Positions 27,859-37,281 are shown, counted from the first letter of the stretch. The stretch: 55,288 bases of DNA from an uncultured Clostridia bacterium (GCA_947164825.1 CAMUYE010000003.1:1-55288); one strand, 5' to 3'. The notes: generated from the letters alone by a model not told the origin. Program-made: numbers and translations.

Positions 27859-29886
27859 TCAGTGCAGTTTTGCGCCGGCGGGAATGTGCGGATCGACCAT
27901 CAACAGGTGGAGTTTTTCTTCCTCGCCCTCACGGTGGATGGCGCTGAGCAGCATACCGCAGGATTCGACGCCCATCATAGCTCTGGGAGGCAGATTGGTG
28001 ATGGCAATGCAGGTCTTGCCGATCAGCTCCTCGGGCTCGTAGAAGGCGTGGATGCCGGAGAGGATGGTCCGGGGCGTACCGGTGCCGTCGTCCAGGGTGA
28101 ACTTCAGCAGCTTCTTGGACTTCTTGACGGCCTCGCAGGCCAGGACCTTGACGGCGCGGAAGTCGGATTTGGAGAAGGTCTCAAAATCAACCTGTTCCTC
28201 GAAAAGAGGCTCGATCACGACCTTGGAGAAGTCGATGGGCTCCTGGTGCGGGCCGATGTGGGCATCGGCCCCTACGGTTTCCTGCGCGGCCTTGCAGGCC
28301 TCCTGAGAGGGGCAGGTAAAGCAGGCGCAGTCGAAATCTGCGGGCTTCTCTTCGGCGGGCTGCGGGGCGTCGGGGACGCCGCCCCCTACAGGGCGATCCA
28401 GGGGCTTCATTGTCGGGAACAGGATGACCTCGCGGATGGAATCCGCGCCGCACAGGAGCATGACGCAGCGGTCCACGCCGATGCCCAGGCCGCCCGTGGG
28501 GGGCAGGCCGTATTCCATGGCAGTGATATAGTCCTCGTCCATCATGCCCGCCTCATCGTCGCCTCTGGCGCGCAGCTCGACCTGCTTCAGGAAGCGGCCC
28601 TTCTGGTCGATGGGGTCGTTCAGCTCGGAGAAGGCGTTGCCCATCTCGCAATGGCAGATGAAGAGCTCGAAGCGCTCCGTGAGACGGGGGTCCTTGGGGG
28701 ACCGCTTGGCCAGGGGGGAGACGTCCACGGGATGCATGGTGATGAAGGTGGGCTGGATCAGCTTCTCCTCCACCTTCTGGTCGAAGCACTCATAGAGGTA
28801 GTTGCCCCAGCTGTGCTCCTTGGCGGGCCCCAGGACCACGCCCACGGAGGCGGCCAGCTTTTCGGCGTCCTCATCGGAGGTGATCGCCATAAAGTCCACG
28901 CCCAGATAGTGCTTGACCGCCTCGGCCATCGTCATGCGGGGCCAGCCGGGCGTCAAATCCACCTCATGGCCCATCCAGTTCAGCTTGTAGGTGCCGAGGA
29001 TTTCCTTTGCGGCGGAGGACAGAAGGCCCTCGAAGATATCCATCATGCCGTGGAAGTCGGTGTAGGCCTCGTAGAGCTCCACGGTCGTGAACTCAGGGTT
29101 GTGTTTGGGATCCATGCCCTCGTTGCGGAAGATGCGGCCGATCTCGTAGACACGCTCCAGACCGCCCACGATGAGCCGCTTCAAAGGCAGCTCCGTGGCG
29201 ATGCGCATGTACATATCGATGTCGAGGGTGTTGTGGTGGGTGATGAAGGGCCGGGCGGTGGCGCCGCCGGAAATGGTGTTGAGCACCGGGGTCTCCACTT
29301 CCATGTAGCCCCGGCTGTCCAGGTAGCGGCGGATGTGGGAGATAAACCTGGTGCGGATCTCAAAGTTGCGGCGAACCTCCGGGTTCATGATCAGGTCCAC
29401 GTAGCGCTGGCGGAAGCGGGTCTCCACGTCGGTAAGACCGTGGAACTTCTCGGGCAGGGGCAGCAGGGACTTGGACAGAAGGGTCACGCTTCGGGTGCGG
29501 ACGGAGATCTCTCCCCGCTGGGTCTTGAACACGGGGCCCTCAACGCCCACGATATCGCCCACGTCCAGCTTCCGGCAGTCGGCAAAGGCTTCCTCGCCCA
29601 TCTCGTCCACCTTGATATAGAGCTGAACGCGGCCGGAACGATCCTGGAGATCGGCAAAGATGGCCTTGCCCATGCCGCGCTTGGACATGATGCGGCCAGC
29701 CAGACGGACGGACTGCTCCTCCAATTCTTCAAAGCGGTCCTTGATCTCCTGGGCGTGATGGGTCACGTCGAATCTGGTGATCTGGAAGGGATCTCTCCCC
29801 TCCTGCTGCAGGGCCTGCAGCTTCTCGTGCCGGACGCGAACCTGGTCTGTCAGGGGCAGTTCGGCCTGGGGTACAAACTTTGCCAT
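27859..29886 (-). CDS. lysS: lysyl-tRNA synthetase (class II) fused to C-terminal tRNA-binding (MetRS-beta/Trbp111-like) domain
   Basis: MAKFVPQAELPLTDQVRVRHEKL...AGRIMSKRGMGKAIFADLQDRSGRVQLYI...FRNEGMDPKHNPEFTTVELYEAYTDFHGMM...GGLGIGVDRCVMLL...IREVILFPTMKPL; then FSKSDFRAVKVLACEAVKKSKKLLKFTLDDGTGTPRTILSGI...LPPRAMMGVESCGMLLSA. Confidence 0.96.
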   Translation of the reverse strand: MAKFVPQAELPLTDQVRVRHEKLQALQQEGRDPFQITRFDVTHHAQEIKDRFEELEEQSVRLAGRIMSKRGMGKAIFADLQDRSGRVQLYIKVDEMGEEAFADCRKLDVGDIVGVEGPVFKTQRGEISVRTRSVTLLSKSLLPLPEKFHGLTDVETRFRQRYVDLIMNPEVRRNFEIRTRFISHIRRYLDSRGYMEVETPVLNTISGGATARPFITHHNTLDIDMYMRIATELPLKRLIVGGLERVYEIGRIFRNEGMDPKHNPEFTTVELYEAYTDFHGMMDIFEGLLSSAAKEILGTYKLNWMGHEVDLTPGWPRMTMAEAVKHYLGVDFMAITSDEDAEKLAASVGVVLGPAKEHSWGNYLYECFDQKVEEKLIQPTFITMHPVDVSPLAKRSPKDPRLTERFELFICHCEMGNAFSELNDPIDQKGRFLKQVELRARGDDEAGMMDEDYITAMEYGLPPTGGLGIGVDRCVMLLCGADSIREVILFPTMKPLDRPVGGGVPDAPQPAEEKPADFDCACFTCPSQEACKAAQETVGADAHIGPHQEPIDFSKVVIEPLFEEQVDFETFSKSDFRAVKVLACEAVKKSKKLLKFTLDDGTGTPRTILSGIHAFYEPEELIGKTCIAITNLPPRAMMGVESCGMLLSAIHREGEEEKLHLLMVDPHIPAGAKLH
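28250..28392. repeat. two variable-stem palindromes inside lysS linker
   Basis: GGGCCGATG-TGGG-CATCGGCCC-CTACGG (28250-28277) and GGCGTC-GGG-GACGCC-GCCCCCTACAGG (28366-28392). Confidence 0.85.
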
Positions 29887-29912
29887 GCGGATTCCTCCTG
29901 TGAATTGCATAG

Positions 29913-29985
29913 AGCGGCCTGACCCCAGGCCGCCGGGTCGCCCATCCGGTGACCTGCAGCGGTCTGGGGTCAGGCCGCCCTACAG
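29913..29985. repeat. GGCCTG(A/G)CCCCAGGCC palindromes in opposite orientation
   Basis: GCGGCCTGACCCCAGGCCGC (29914-29933) and GCGGTCTG-GGGT-CAGGCCGC-CCTACAG (29959-29985). Confidence 0.8.
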
Positions 29986-29991
29986 AATGAT

Positions 29992-30480
29992 TTATTTCTC
30001 GACGGAAAGGATCTCGAACTTGACGGTGCCCACGGGGGCTTCCACCTCGACCACGTCGCCCACGGTCTTGCCGATCATGGCGCGGCCAAAGGGGGAATCG
30101 TCGGAGATCCGGTGGTTCTTGGGATCGGCCTCCTGAGAGCCGACAATGGCGTAGAGATCGATCTCGTCAAATTCCACGTCCCGAACCTTGACGGTGCAGC
30201 CCAGGCCCACGTAACCCGCCGTGGCCTCCTCCACGCCGTCGTAGCCGTCGTCAATGATGACGGCGTGGGCCAGGATGTTCTCCACCTCGGCGATGCGGCC
30301 GTAAAGGAGAGCCTGCTCGTTCTTCGCCTCATCGTATTCGCTGTTCTCGGAGAGATCGCCGAAGGAACGGGCTTCCTTCAGATGCTCCGCGACCTCTTTT
30401 TCCCGGGTGGTTTTCAGGTATTGCAGTTCTTGCTCCAGCTCCTGAAGCCGGATGCTCGTGATCTTGAATTCCTTTGCCAT
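29992..30480 (-). CDS. greA: transcription elongation factor GreA
   Basis: LKEARSFGDLSENSEYDEAKNEQALLYGRIAEVENILAHA...SPFGRAMIGKTVGDVVEVEAPVG. Confidence 0.97.
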   Translation of the reverse strand: MAKEFKITSIRLQELEQELQYLKTTREKEVAEHLKEARSFGDLSENSEYDEAKNEQALLYGRIAEVENILAHAVIIDDGYDGVEEATAGYVGLGCTVKVRDVEFDEIDLYAIVGSQEADPKNHRISDDSPFGRAMIGKTVGDVVEVEAPVGTVKFEILSVEK

Positions 30481-30545
30481 GACGCTTCCGCCTTTCACCT
30501 TGTTACTGTTTTGTCGCTATATTATACAGGGCCGAAGTCGGTTTG

Positions 30546-31169
30546 TCAACTGCGAATCAGGCCATTCTTCTCAAATTCTTCCCGGAAAAGGATCATTTCC
30601 ATCGTCCGGATGCGCTCGCCGTTCTGTTCCCATTCGCCTTCGGTCCAAAGCCTCATGCCGAGTTTCCTTTGCAGGGCGGCGGAGGCGGCGTTGAAGTCGA
30701 AATAGCCGGACTGGATATAGTCCAGGCGGCCTTTCTCAAACAGGGCAGGATAGACGGCCCGAAGCAGCTCGGTCATATAGCCCTTTCTCCAATACCGCTC
30801 GTTGAGCACGTAGGAGAGGGTGACGCCCCTGAGGGCGCGAAGGACCGCGTCGTTTTCCAGGAAGGGATAGCGGCCGATGGAGAGGTTTCCGATGACCTTG
30901 TTCTCCGATTTCAGGACGATGGCAAGGCTGCGAGGCGGGAGCTCCGGATCCAGAATGCGGTCCAGAATCTCCCGGGCGTCGTCCAGGCTGTCAACCGGCG
31001 GATTCCCGGCAAGCCGCTGCTGTTCCTTTTTAGAAAGGTACTCATAGAGCTCGGACAGATCCGCTTCCCTAAATGGGCGCAGGAGAAGACGCTCGGTTTC
31101 GACCGGCTCCGCTATGATAAGAGCCGAGATTTCCCGAAGGATCCTGTGCTGCTGTTCGTTAACGTCCAT
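30546..31169 (-). CDS. GNAT family N-acetyltransferase
   Basis: VETERLLLRPFREADLSELYEYL...LAIVLKSENKVIGNLSIG...LSYVLNERYWRKGYMTELLRAV. Confidence 0.88.
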   Translation of the reverse strand: MDVNEQQHRILREISALIIAEPVETERLLLRPFREADLSELYEYLSKKEQQRLAGNPPVDSLDDAREILDRILDPELPPRSLAIVLKSENKVIGNLSIGRYPFLENDAVLRALRGVTLSYVLNERYWRKGYMTELLRAVYPALFEKGRLDYIQSGYFDFNAASAALQRKLGMRLWTEGEWEQNGERIRTMEMILFREEFEKNGLIRS

Positions 31170-31203
31170 TTTTTGTTCCTCAAGTGTTTTGTATCTGTCA
31201 GGT

Positions 31204-31615
31204 ACGGGGCGTCGAGGGCGCCCCCCTACGGTCGCATCCCCCGTCCCATTTTGCATTTTGCATCTTGCATTTTGCATTGGGTTTCCGGGCGGGAGACGGC
31301 GGCCTGGGGTCAGGCCGCCCTACGGCGTGGACGAGCCGATTCTGTCATTCTGAGCGCAGCGAAGAATCCGCATCCCCCGTCCCCTGTTGCCTGATGCCTC
31401 GCTCCCCCCCCGTACCCTGTTGCCTGTTGCCAGTTGCCTGTTGCCTAACGTCCCCTGATCCCTGATCCTTGATCTGTGATCCCTGATCCGTGCGGGGACG
31501 AAGGGCGGCCAATGGTCGCCCCTACAGGCGGGCCTGATGCCTGTTGCCTGATGCCTGTTGCCTGTTGCCTCGTCCGGGCGGGGGACAACGTGTCGCACAC
31601 TGTGCGCCGCTACGG
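31204..31615. repeat. large mosaic repeat block
   Basis: ATTTTGC heptads (31248-31278); GGCGGCCTG-GGGT-CAGGCCGCC-CTACGG (31298-31325); TCATTCTGAGCGCAGCGAAGAATCC (31345-31369); TGCCTGT heptads (31385-31448, 31532-31572); CCCTGAT heptads (31453-31487); GGGCGGCC-AAT-GGTCGCCC-CTACAGG (31503-31528); GTCGCACACTGTGCGCCGCTACGG (31592-31615). Confidence 0.88.
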
Positions 31616-32926
31616 CGTGGTAAGGACCTCGATGGCCTTCTGGAGCTGGTCGTCGTCGGCTTGTTCCAGGCGGCTGTAGTAGAGGTCGGCCTTCTGCTCG
31701 TCGGTGAGCTCCACCACATGGTCCGGGGTGATGCCCTTCCCTACCAGGCTCACGCCTTTGGGGGTGGTGTACTGGCCGATGGAAATGTTGATGGCGGAAC
31801 CGTCGCTGAGATTGAAGACTGTCTGGAAACGGCCCTTGCCGTAGGTTTGCTCGCCCACGACCACGGCGGCTCCGTACTCCTGCAGGGCTGCGGCGAAGAA
31901 TTCCGCGGCGGAGTAGGAGTTGTAATTGACCAGCACGGCCATAGGCATATCCAGATACTCGTCGTCGGACATGTCCACAGATTCCTTCCCGCTGTAGTCC
32001 ACGCTGCGGAAGAGCGGGCCCGCGGGCAGCAGATAGTCCAGAATCTCCACCAGCTCGTCCTTGTAGCCGCCGGGATTGTTGCGGACGTCGAAGATCAGCG
32101 CCGTGGCCCCTGCCTTCCGGGCTTCACCGATGGCGGCCAGGGTCTCGTCGGCGGCTCTCCGCTCGAAGTTGCGGATGCGGATATAGGCCAGACCGTTGTC
32201 CAGCAGCTCCCAGGTGACGTTGACGGTCTTGATCTTGGCCCGGGTGATGGTCACGTCCCGCGTCACGCCCGCATGGGAGACGGTGAGGGTCACGCTGGTC
32301 CCCTCCTTGCCCCGGACCCGGTTCTTGGTCTCGTTGATGTCGATGGCTTCCTCGGAACCGTCCAGCACCGGAACGCCTTCCACGGCCAGAATCAGGTCGC
32401 CGATCTCCAGCCCGGCGTTGTAAGCGGGACTGTCCGGGGTCACGTCCACGATCTCGATGCCTTTCTCCACGTTCTCAGCGGAGATCGTGACGCCGATGCC
32501 GACGTAGGAATTGGTGGCGTTCTCCAGATAGGATTCATATTCGTCGGCGGAGATATAATAGCTCCATTCGTCCCCCAGGCCGTCGATCATTCCGGCGGCC
32601 GCCGCGTCTGCCAGCTTTTCCTCGTCTGTTTCGCCGATGTAGTAGCTGTCAATATATGCCTGGATCTGGGCGAGTTTATTCGCCCAGGCTGTTTTGTTGG
32701 AATTGTTCTGCGTTTGACCGGGCTTGACGATCCCCGGCACCGTCTGACCGGTACTGCCGCCGCTTCGTCCGGAAAACAGGGCGGCGCAGACCGCAAAGGT
32801 CATAATGACGGCGATGACCGCGGCCAGGACGATCGGCCAGATACGGGTCTGCTTGACGATCTGAACCCGGGTCGGAGTCCAGGTCTCCTGGGGCTGCGGA
32901 AACTGATATTCGTTGTTGGGATCCAT
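31610..32926 (-). CDS. S41 family C-terminal processing peptidase with PDZ domain
   Basis: Single N-terminal TM; YVGIGVTISAENVEKGIEIVDVTPDSPAYNAGLEIGDLILAVEG (PDZ); VRNNPGG; NYNSYSAAEFFAAALQEYGAAVVVGEQTYGKGRFQ (catalytic Ser/Lys). Confidence 0.93.
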   Translation of the reverse strand: MDPNNEYQFPQPQETWTPTRVQIVKQTRIWPIVLAAVIAVIMTFAVCAALFSGRSGGSTGQTVPGIVKPGQTQNNSNKTAWANKLAQIQAYIDSYYIGETDEEKLADAAAAGMIDGLGDEWSYYISADEYESYLENATNSYVGIGVTISAENVEKGIEIVDVTPDSPAYNAGLEIGDLILAVEGVPVLDGSEEAIDINETKNRVRGKEGTSVTLTVSHAGVTRDVTITRAKIKTVNVTWELLDNGLAYIRIRNFERRAADETLAAIGEARKAGATALIFDVRNNPGGYKDELVEILDYLLPAGPLFRSVDYSGKESVDMSDDEYLDMPMAVLVNYNSYSAAEFFAAALQEYGAAVVVGEQTYGKGRFQTVFNLSDGSAINISIGQYTTPKGVSLVGKGITPDHVVELTDEQKADLYYSRLEQADDDQLQKAIEVLTTP

Positions 32927-32956
32927 GATTGATACCTCGTTCTCTTCTTGATATGC

Positions 32957-32982
32957 AGATAGGACGAGCAAGCTCGTCCTAT
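32957..32982. repeat. perfect palindrome GATAGGACGAGC-AA-GCTCGTCCTATC
   Basis: 12-bp perfect arms in the S41/M23 intergenic region; followed by GGGCGGCC-GAC-GGCCGCCC at 33014-33032. Confidence 0.8.
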
Positions 32983-33043
32983 CATAAGGCTTCATACGAT
33001 TGCTGCAGTGGCCGGGCGGCCGACGGCCGCCCCGGGTGAGGCC

Positions 33044-34354
33044 TTAGGGCAGATACTTCTTGGGGTTGACCAGGGAGCCGTTGTAGTACATGGTGAGGTG
33101 CAGATGCGGTCCGGTGGACCAGCCGGTGCTTCCCACGTAGCCAATCAGCTGCCCGCGGGTCACGTACTGGCCGGAGTGGACAACGTAGCGGCACATATGC
33201 CCGTAGAGGGTCGAGAAGCCGTTGCCATGGTTGATGGTGACATAGTAGCCGTAGGCCGTGCCGTAGGTGGCTGTGGTCACGGTACCGGAGGCGCAGGCGT
33301 AGATCGGCGAACCGTAGCTGGCGCCGATATCCATACCGCTGTGATTACTGTAGACGCCGGTAATGGGATGATAGCGGGGCCCAAACTCACAGGTGATGTG
33401 GCGTGAGCTGCAGGGCCACTGGAAGCCGTATCTGCTGACAGACCAGCCGCTGGAGCCGCCGCCACCGCCGCCGCCACCGCCGCCGGCCTCATCTTCCCGC
33501 TCGCGGGCGGCTTTTTCTTTTTCCTCCCGCTCTCTGCGGGCTCTTTCCTCCGCCTCACGACGGGCTTTCTCTTCGGCGGCGACCGCCTCTTTGTACTTGG
33601 CTTCCTGGGCGGCGATCTGGGCCAGAAGGGCTTCCTTCTCGCTGTCGTACTTCTGATCGGCGGCCACCAGGGTATCGTGATCGGCCATCAGCTCAGCCAT
33701 CAGCTCGTCGGCCTCGCTGCGCTGGGAAATCAGTTCCTCTTCCTCGGCGGCCAGAGCTTCCTTGGCCTCCTCCATTTCGATCTTCTCGGCCGCCAGCTCC
33801 TGGCGGGCGTTCTCGATCTCGATGGCGGACTGGCGGATCTTCTCGATCATATTGGCGTCGGAGCGGGCGATCTCGTTGATCATGTCCACCCGGTCCAGCA
33901 GATCCGCGAAACTGCTGGCCTGAAAGAGGATGGACCAATAGGTCAGGTTGCCCTTTTCCTCCATGGCGCGGATGCGGGTCTTATAGCGGGCGTTGAGCGC
34001 GGTCTGCTCGTTCTGGGCGTCCTCCAACTCGTTGCGCTTTTCGGCGATCAGCAGCGTGTACTCCCGGATCAGATCGTTCTTGGTCTCGATGGAATCCTGA
34101 GTCAGCTTGATCTGCTGGTCGATGTTGTTTTTCTCGGAAACGAGATCCCGGATGTCGGACTCGTTTTCCGCTTTCTGTTCCTGAATCTCCTTCTGCTCGG
34201 CGGCAATGGCAGCCTCCTGCCGTTTGAGTTCTTCAATGCGTGCTTTGATCGTGGAGGAGCTCTCCGCGAAGGCGCTGAAGACCAGACCGCCCAGCAGCAG
34301 AAGCGCCAGGAGAATCGCGATCACCGCGACAATTACGCGACGGTATTTATACAT
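33044..34354 (-). CDS. coiled-coil M23 family murein hydrolase activator (EnvC-like)
   Basis: TM + long coiled coil + (G)n linker + FGPRYHPITGVYSNHSGMDIGASYGSPIYACASGTVTTATYGTAYGYYVTINHGNGFSTLYGHM...STGWSTGPHLHL. Confidence 0.94.
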   Translation of the reverse strand: MYKYRRVIVAVIAILLALLLLGGLVFSAFAESSSTIKARIEELKRQEAAIAAEQKEIQEQKAENESDIRDLVSEKNNIDQQIKLTQDSIETKNDLIREYTLLIAEKRNELEDAQNEQTALNARYKTRIRAMEEKGNLTYWSILFQASSFADLLDRVDMINEIARSDANMIEKIRQSAIEIENARQELAAEKIEMEEAKEALAAEEEELISQRSEADELMAELMADHDTLVAADQKYDSEKEALLAQIAAQEAKYKEAVAAEEKARREAEERARREREEKEKAAREREDEAGGGGGGGGGGSSGWSVSRYGFQWPCSSRHITCEFGPRYHPITGVYSNHSGMDIGASYGSPIYACASGTVTTATYGTAYGYYVTINHGNGFSTLYGHMCRYVVHSGQYVTRGQLIGYVGSTGWSTGPHLHLTMYYNGSLVNPKKYLP

Positions 34355-34375
34355 AACAGGTCCCTCCTTCAAGGA

Positions 34376-35266
34376 TTAAACGTCCAGGAATTTGCGGATC
34401 GACATCACGGATCCGAACATACCAACAAAGAGTCCGGTAACGCCGAAAACGACGGCCACCGGCAGCAGGATCTCCCGGAAGGGTGTGATGCTGAACAGCT
34501 GCAGGCTCTGCATTTCGGTGATCCTGGCGTCCAGCAGATTGTACAGGCCCCATTCGAGGAAGAAGGCCACGACGCCGGAGATCAGGCCGATCAGGAAGCC
34601 CTCGACGAAATAGGGGAAGCGGATAAAGCGGTTGGTGGCGCCGATCATCTTCATAATGGCGATCTCGTCGCGCCGGTCGTACATCGCAAGCTTTATGGTA
34701 TTGGAGATCATAAACAGGGAGACCACCAGAAGCACGATGATGATCGCCGCGGAGGCGATGTCCAGGATCCGCTGGATGGTGGTAAAGCCTTCGGCAAGCT
34801 CCGGTCGGTCGGAGATGGAAGCCACGCCCTGTATCTCGCGGATCTGCTGCACCGTCTCCTCCATTTTGGAGTTGTCCTCCAGGGTGACGATGATGCGATC
34901 GCGGAAGGTGGAGGCGTCGATGCCGTCATAGGCCTCTCCCCCGCCCTGCTGTTCGATGAAGCGGCGGCCGGCCTCTTCCCGGGACATGAATTCCGCCTCG
35001 CGGACGTTTTCGACCAGATTGATCCGAGAGCCCACGGATTTGGCCTCGGCCGTGTCGTAGGTCTCGTCCACGTAGACAAGGATGCGGTTTTGCTGCTCCA
35101 TATCGGAGACGAAAATACTGAGGTTATAAATGATCAGCGAAAAGCTGCCGATGATGACGAGACACGCCACCGTCACACACACGGCCGCAAAGGACATGAA
35201 GCCGTGAACGATCATATTATGTACGCCCTCTTTGAAGAGGTAGCCTAATTTTCTAATTCTCTTCAT
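34376..35266 (-). CDS. ftsX: cell division protein FtsX
   Basis: [46 protein letters not shown]-terminal FtsX permease region. Confidence 0.93.
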   Translation of the reverse strand: MKRIRKLGYLFKEGVHNMIVHGFMSFAAVCVTVACLVIIGSFSLIIYNLSIFVSDMEQQNRILVYVDETYDTAEAKSVGSRINLVENVREAEFMSREEAGRRFIEQQGGGEAYDGIDASTFRDRIIVTLEDNSKMEETVQQIREIQGVASISDRPELAEGFTTIQRILDIASAAIIIVLLVVSLFMISNTIKLAMYDRRDEIAIMKMIGATNRFIRFPYFVEGFLIGLISGVVAFFLEWGLYNLLDARITEMQSLQLFSITPFREILLPVAVVFGVTGLFVGMFGSVMSIRKFLDV

Positions 35267-35942
35267 TGATGTAGTACCCATCCATTCCGTCGTTGATGAC
35301 CCGGCCGTCCTGGATCGCGATGACCCGCTTGGTGAAGCGGTTGACCAGCTCCCGCTCGTGGGTCACGACCATAACGGTGGTGCCCAGGGCGTTGATGGAT
35401 TCCAGCAGCATCATGATCTCATAGGAGCGCTGGGGATCCAGGTTGCCCGTCGGCTCGTCGGCCACGATCATGGCCGGATTGTTCACCAGAGCCCGGGCGA
35501 TGGCGACGCGCTGCTGCTCGCCGCCGGAGAGCTCGTGGGGGAAGCGGCGGCCCCGGTTCTCAAGCCCCACAAGGTCGAGCACATAGGGGACGCGGGCCTT
35601 GATCTCCTTGCCGGAGGCGCCCACGATCCGCATGCCGTAGGCCACGTTTTCAAAGACGGTCTTGTTTTCGATCAGGCGGAAATCCTGGAAGATGACGCCG
35701 ACGGTGCGGCGCATATAGGGGATCTGGCGCTTTTTGATGGTTTCGAGCTTATAGCCGTTGACCTCGATGGAGCCGGAAGTGGGTTCGAGCTCCGCGGTCA
35801 GAAGCTTGATGATGGTGGATTTGCCGGAGCCGGAAGGCCCCACCAGAAAAACGAACTCGCCGTCCTCGATGCGCAGGCTCACGCCCTCCAGGGCGCGGTT
35901 GCCGGCCTCGTAGACCTTGTTCACGTTACGAAATTCGATCAT
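35253..35942 (-). CDS. ftsE: cell division ATP-binding protein FtsE
   Basis: [48 protein letters not shown]...[33 protein letters not shown]. Confidence 0.96.
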   Translation of the reverse strand: MIEFRNVNKVYEAGNRALEGVSLRIEDGEFVFLVGPSGSGKSTIIKLLTAELEPTSGSIEVNGYKLETIKKRQIPYMRRTVGVIFQDFRLIENKTVFENVAYGMRIVGASGKEIKARVPYVLDLVGLENRGRRFPHELSGGEQQRVAIARALVNNPAMIVADEPTGNLDPQRSYEIMMLLESINALGTTVMVVTHERELVNRFTKRVIAIQDGRVINDGMDGYYINEEN

Positions 35943-35992
35943 ACGGTTCTCCTATTTGCGGCTGCCGTGGCGCACAGCGGGCGCCGCTGCAG

Positions 35993-37090
35993 TCAGAACA
36001 TCTTGTTGTCTCTGGAAGCCAGATATTTCTTGACCATAAGCGCCACCTTGAAGATGATGGCGTGGTCGAACTCCCGAAGATCCAGGCCGGTCAGCTTCTT
36101 GATCTTCTCCAGCCGGTAGACCAGGGTGTTGCGGTGGACAAAGAGCTTGCGGGAGGTCTCGGAGACGTTCAGATTGTTCTCAAAGAATTTGTTGATGGTG
36201 AAAAGGGTCTCCTGATCCAGGGTGTCGATGGAGTTCTTCTTGAAGACTTCATCCAGGAAAATCTCGCAGAGGGTCGTCGGAAGCTGATAGATCAGACGGC
36301 CGATGCCCAGGTTCTCGTAGGTGATGATGGTCTTCTCCGTGTCGAAAACCTTGCCGACTTCAATGGCGACCTGGGCCTCCTTGTAGGAGTCGGCAAGCTC
36401 CCGCAGGTGTTCGGCCACGCCGCCGATGCCGATGATGGTCTTGACGAAGAGCTGGCTCTTGAGGGTCTCCTCCATGGAGGAGGCCAGGGCAAGCAGTTCG
36501 CTCTGTTCCGCGTCGGCCGGGACGGTCTTGACCACGGCCACGTCAGTCTCGTTGATGGAGATGACGAAGTCCTGCTGCCGGTCCGGGAACAAGCTCTGAA
36601 GCACCTCTACCATGCCCACGTCCGGGCTGCCGAGCTGGCGGACCAGGAACACCGTATGATTCTGATCGGAGGGGAAATGGAGTTCCTTGGCACGGATGTA
36701 GATGTCGCCGGGGAGGATGTTGTCGGTGATGATATTCTTGACAAAAGTGGACTTGTCGTGTTTTTCTTCGTAATAGATCTTGGTGCAGTTCAGGGCGACC
36801 TGCGCCATCAGGCAGAGGCTGTGGGCCAGCTCGTCGTCGCCGTCCACGAAAACGGCATAGTCGTAACTGCCGCCGAAATTTGTCAGCGCCTTGACCGTCT
36901 TGCCGGAGAAATGAACGGGGGCCTGATCCTCAGCCATCGCCACCACCCGGGACAGCTTGGGCAGCTTGATCCCGACCTCGGAAGCTTCGGAGCAGGCAAC
37001 GACAGTGCCCTCGGCGTCAATAACGCCGATCTGGCGGTCCGTGGCGCCCTTCATCTGTTGGATCACGTCGGAAAAGATATGGTGAGTCAT
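35993..37090 (-). CDS. CdaR/PucR-type transcriptional regulator
   Basis: N-terminal sugar-diacid sensor-like QIGVIDAEGTVVACSEASEVG; C-terminal LFTINKFFENNLNVSETSRKLFVHRNTLVYRLEKIKKLTGLDLREFDHAIIFKVALM (PucR HTH). Confidence 0.85.
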   Translation of the reverse strand: MTHHIFSDVIQQMKGATDRQIGVIDAEGTVVACSEASEVGIKLPKLSRVVAMAEDQAPVHFSGKTVKALTNFGGSYDYAVFVDGDDELAHSLCLMAQVALNCTKIYYEEKHDKSTFVKNIITDNILPGDIYIRAKELHFPSDQNHTVFLVRQLGSPDVGMVEVLQSLFPDRQQDFVISINETDVAVVKTVPADAEQSELLALASSMEETLKSQLFVKTIIGIGGVAEHLRELADSYKEAQVAIEVGKVFDTEKTIITYENLGIGRLIYQLPTTLCEIFLDEVFKKNSIDTLDQETLFTINKFFENNLNVSETSRKLFVHRNTLVYRLEKIKKLTGLDLREFDHAIIFKVALMVKKYLASRDNKMF

Positions 37091-37281
37091 ATCGGTACAC
37101 TCCTGTCGGACAGTGGGTTTTGTAAACTTCTACCTTTTATCATACCCTATCTTTTCATTTTTTGCAAGAGGTATTTGGCATTTTCTTTGAAATTTCGGTG
37201 AAAAATTTATGCAAAAAGACAACAAATCCGGCGTTTTATCTAATTATACCTCTCACAAGGGGTGACGTTTTTCCGTTTTTG

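Noticed and set aside
27862-29922. 686-aa plus ORF opposite lysS
   Set aside because: Antisense shadow of lysS.
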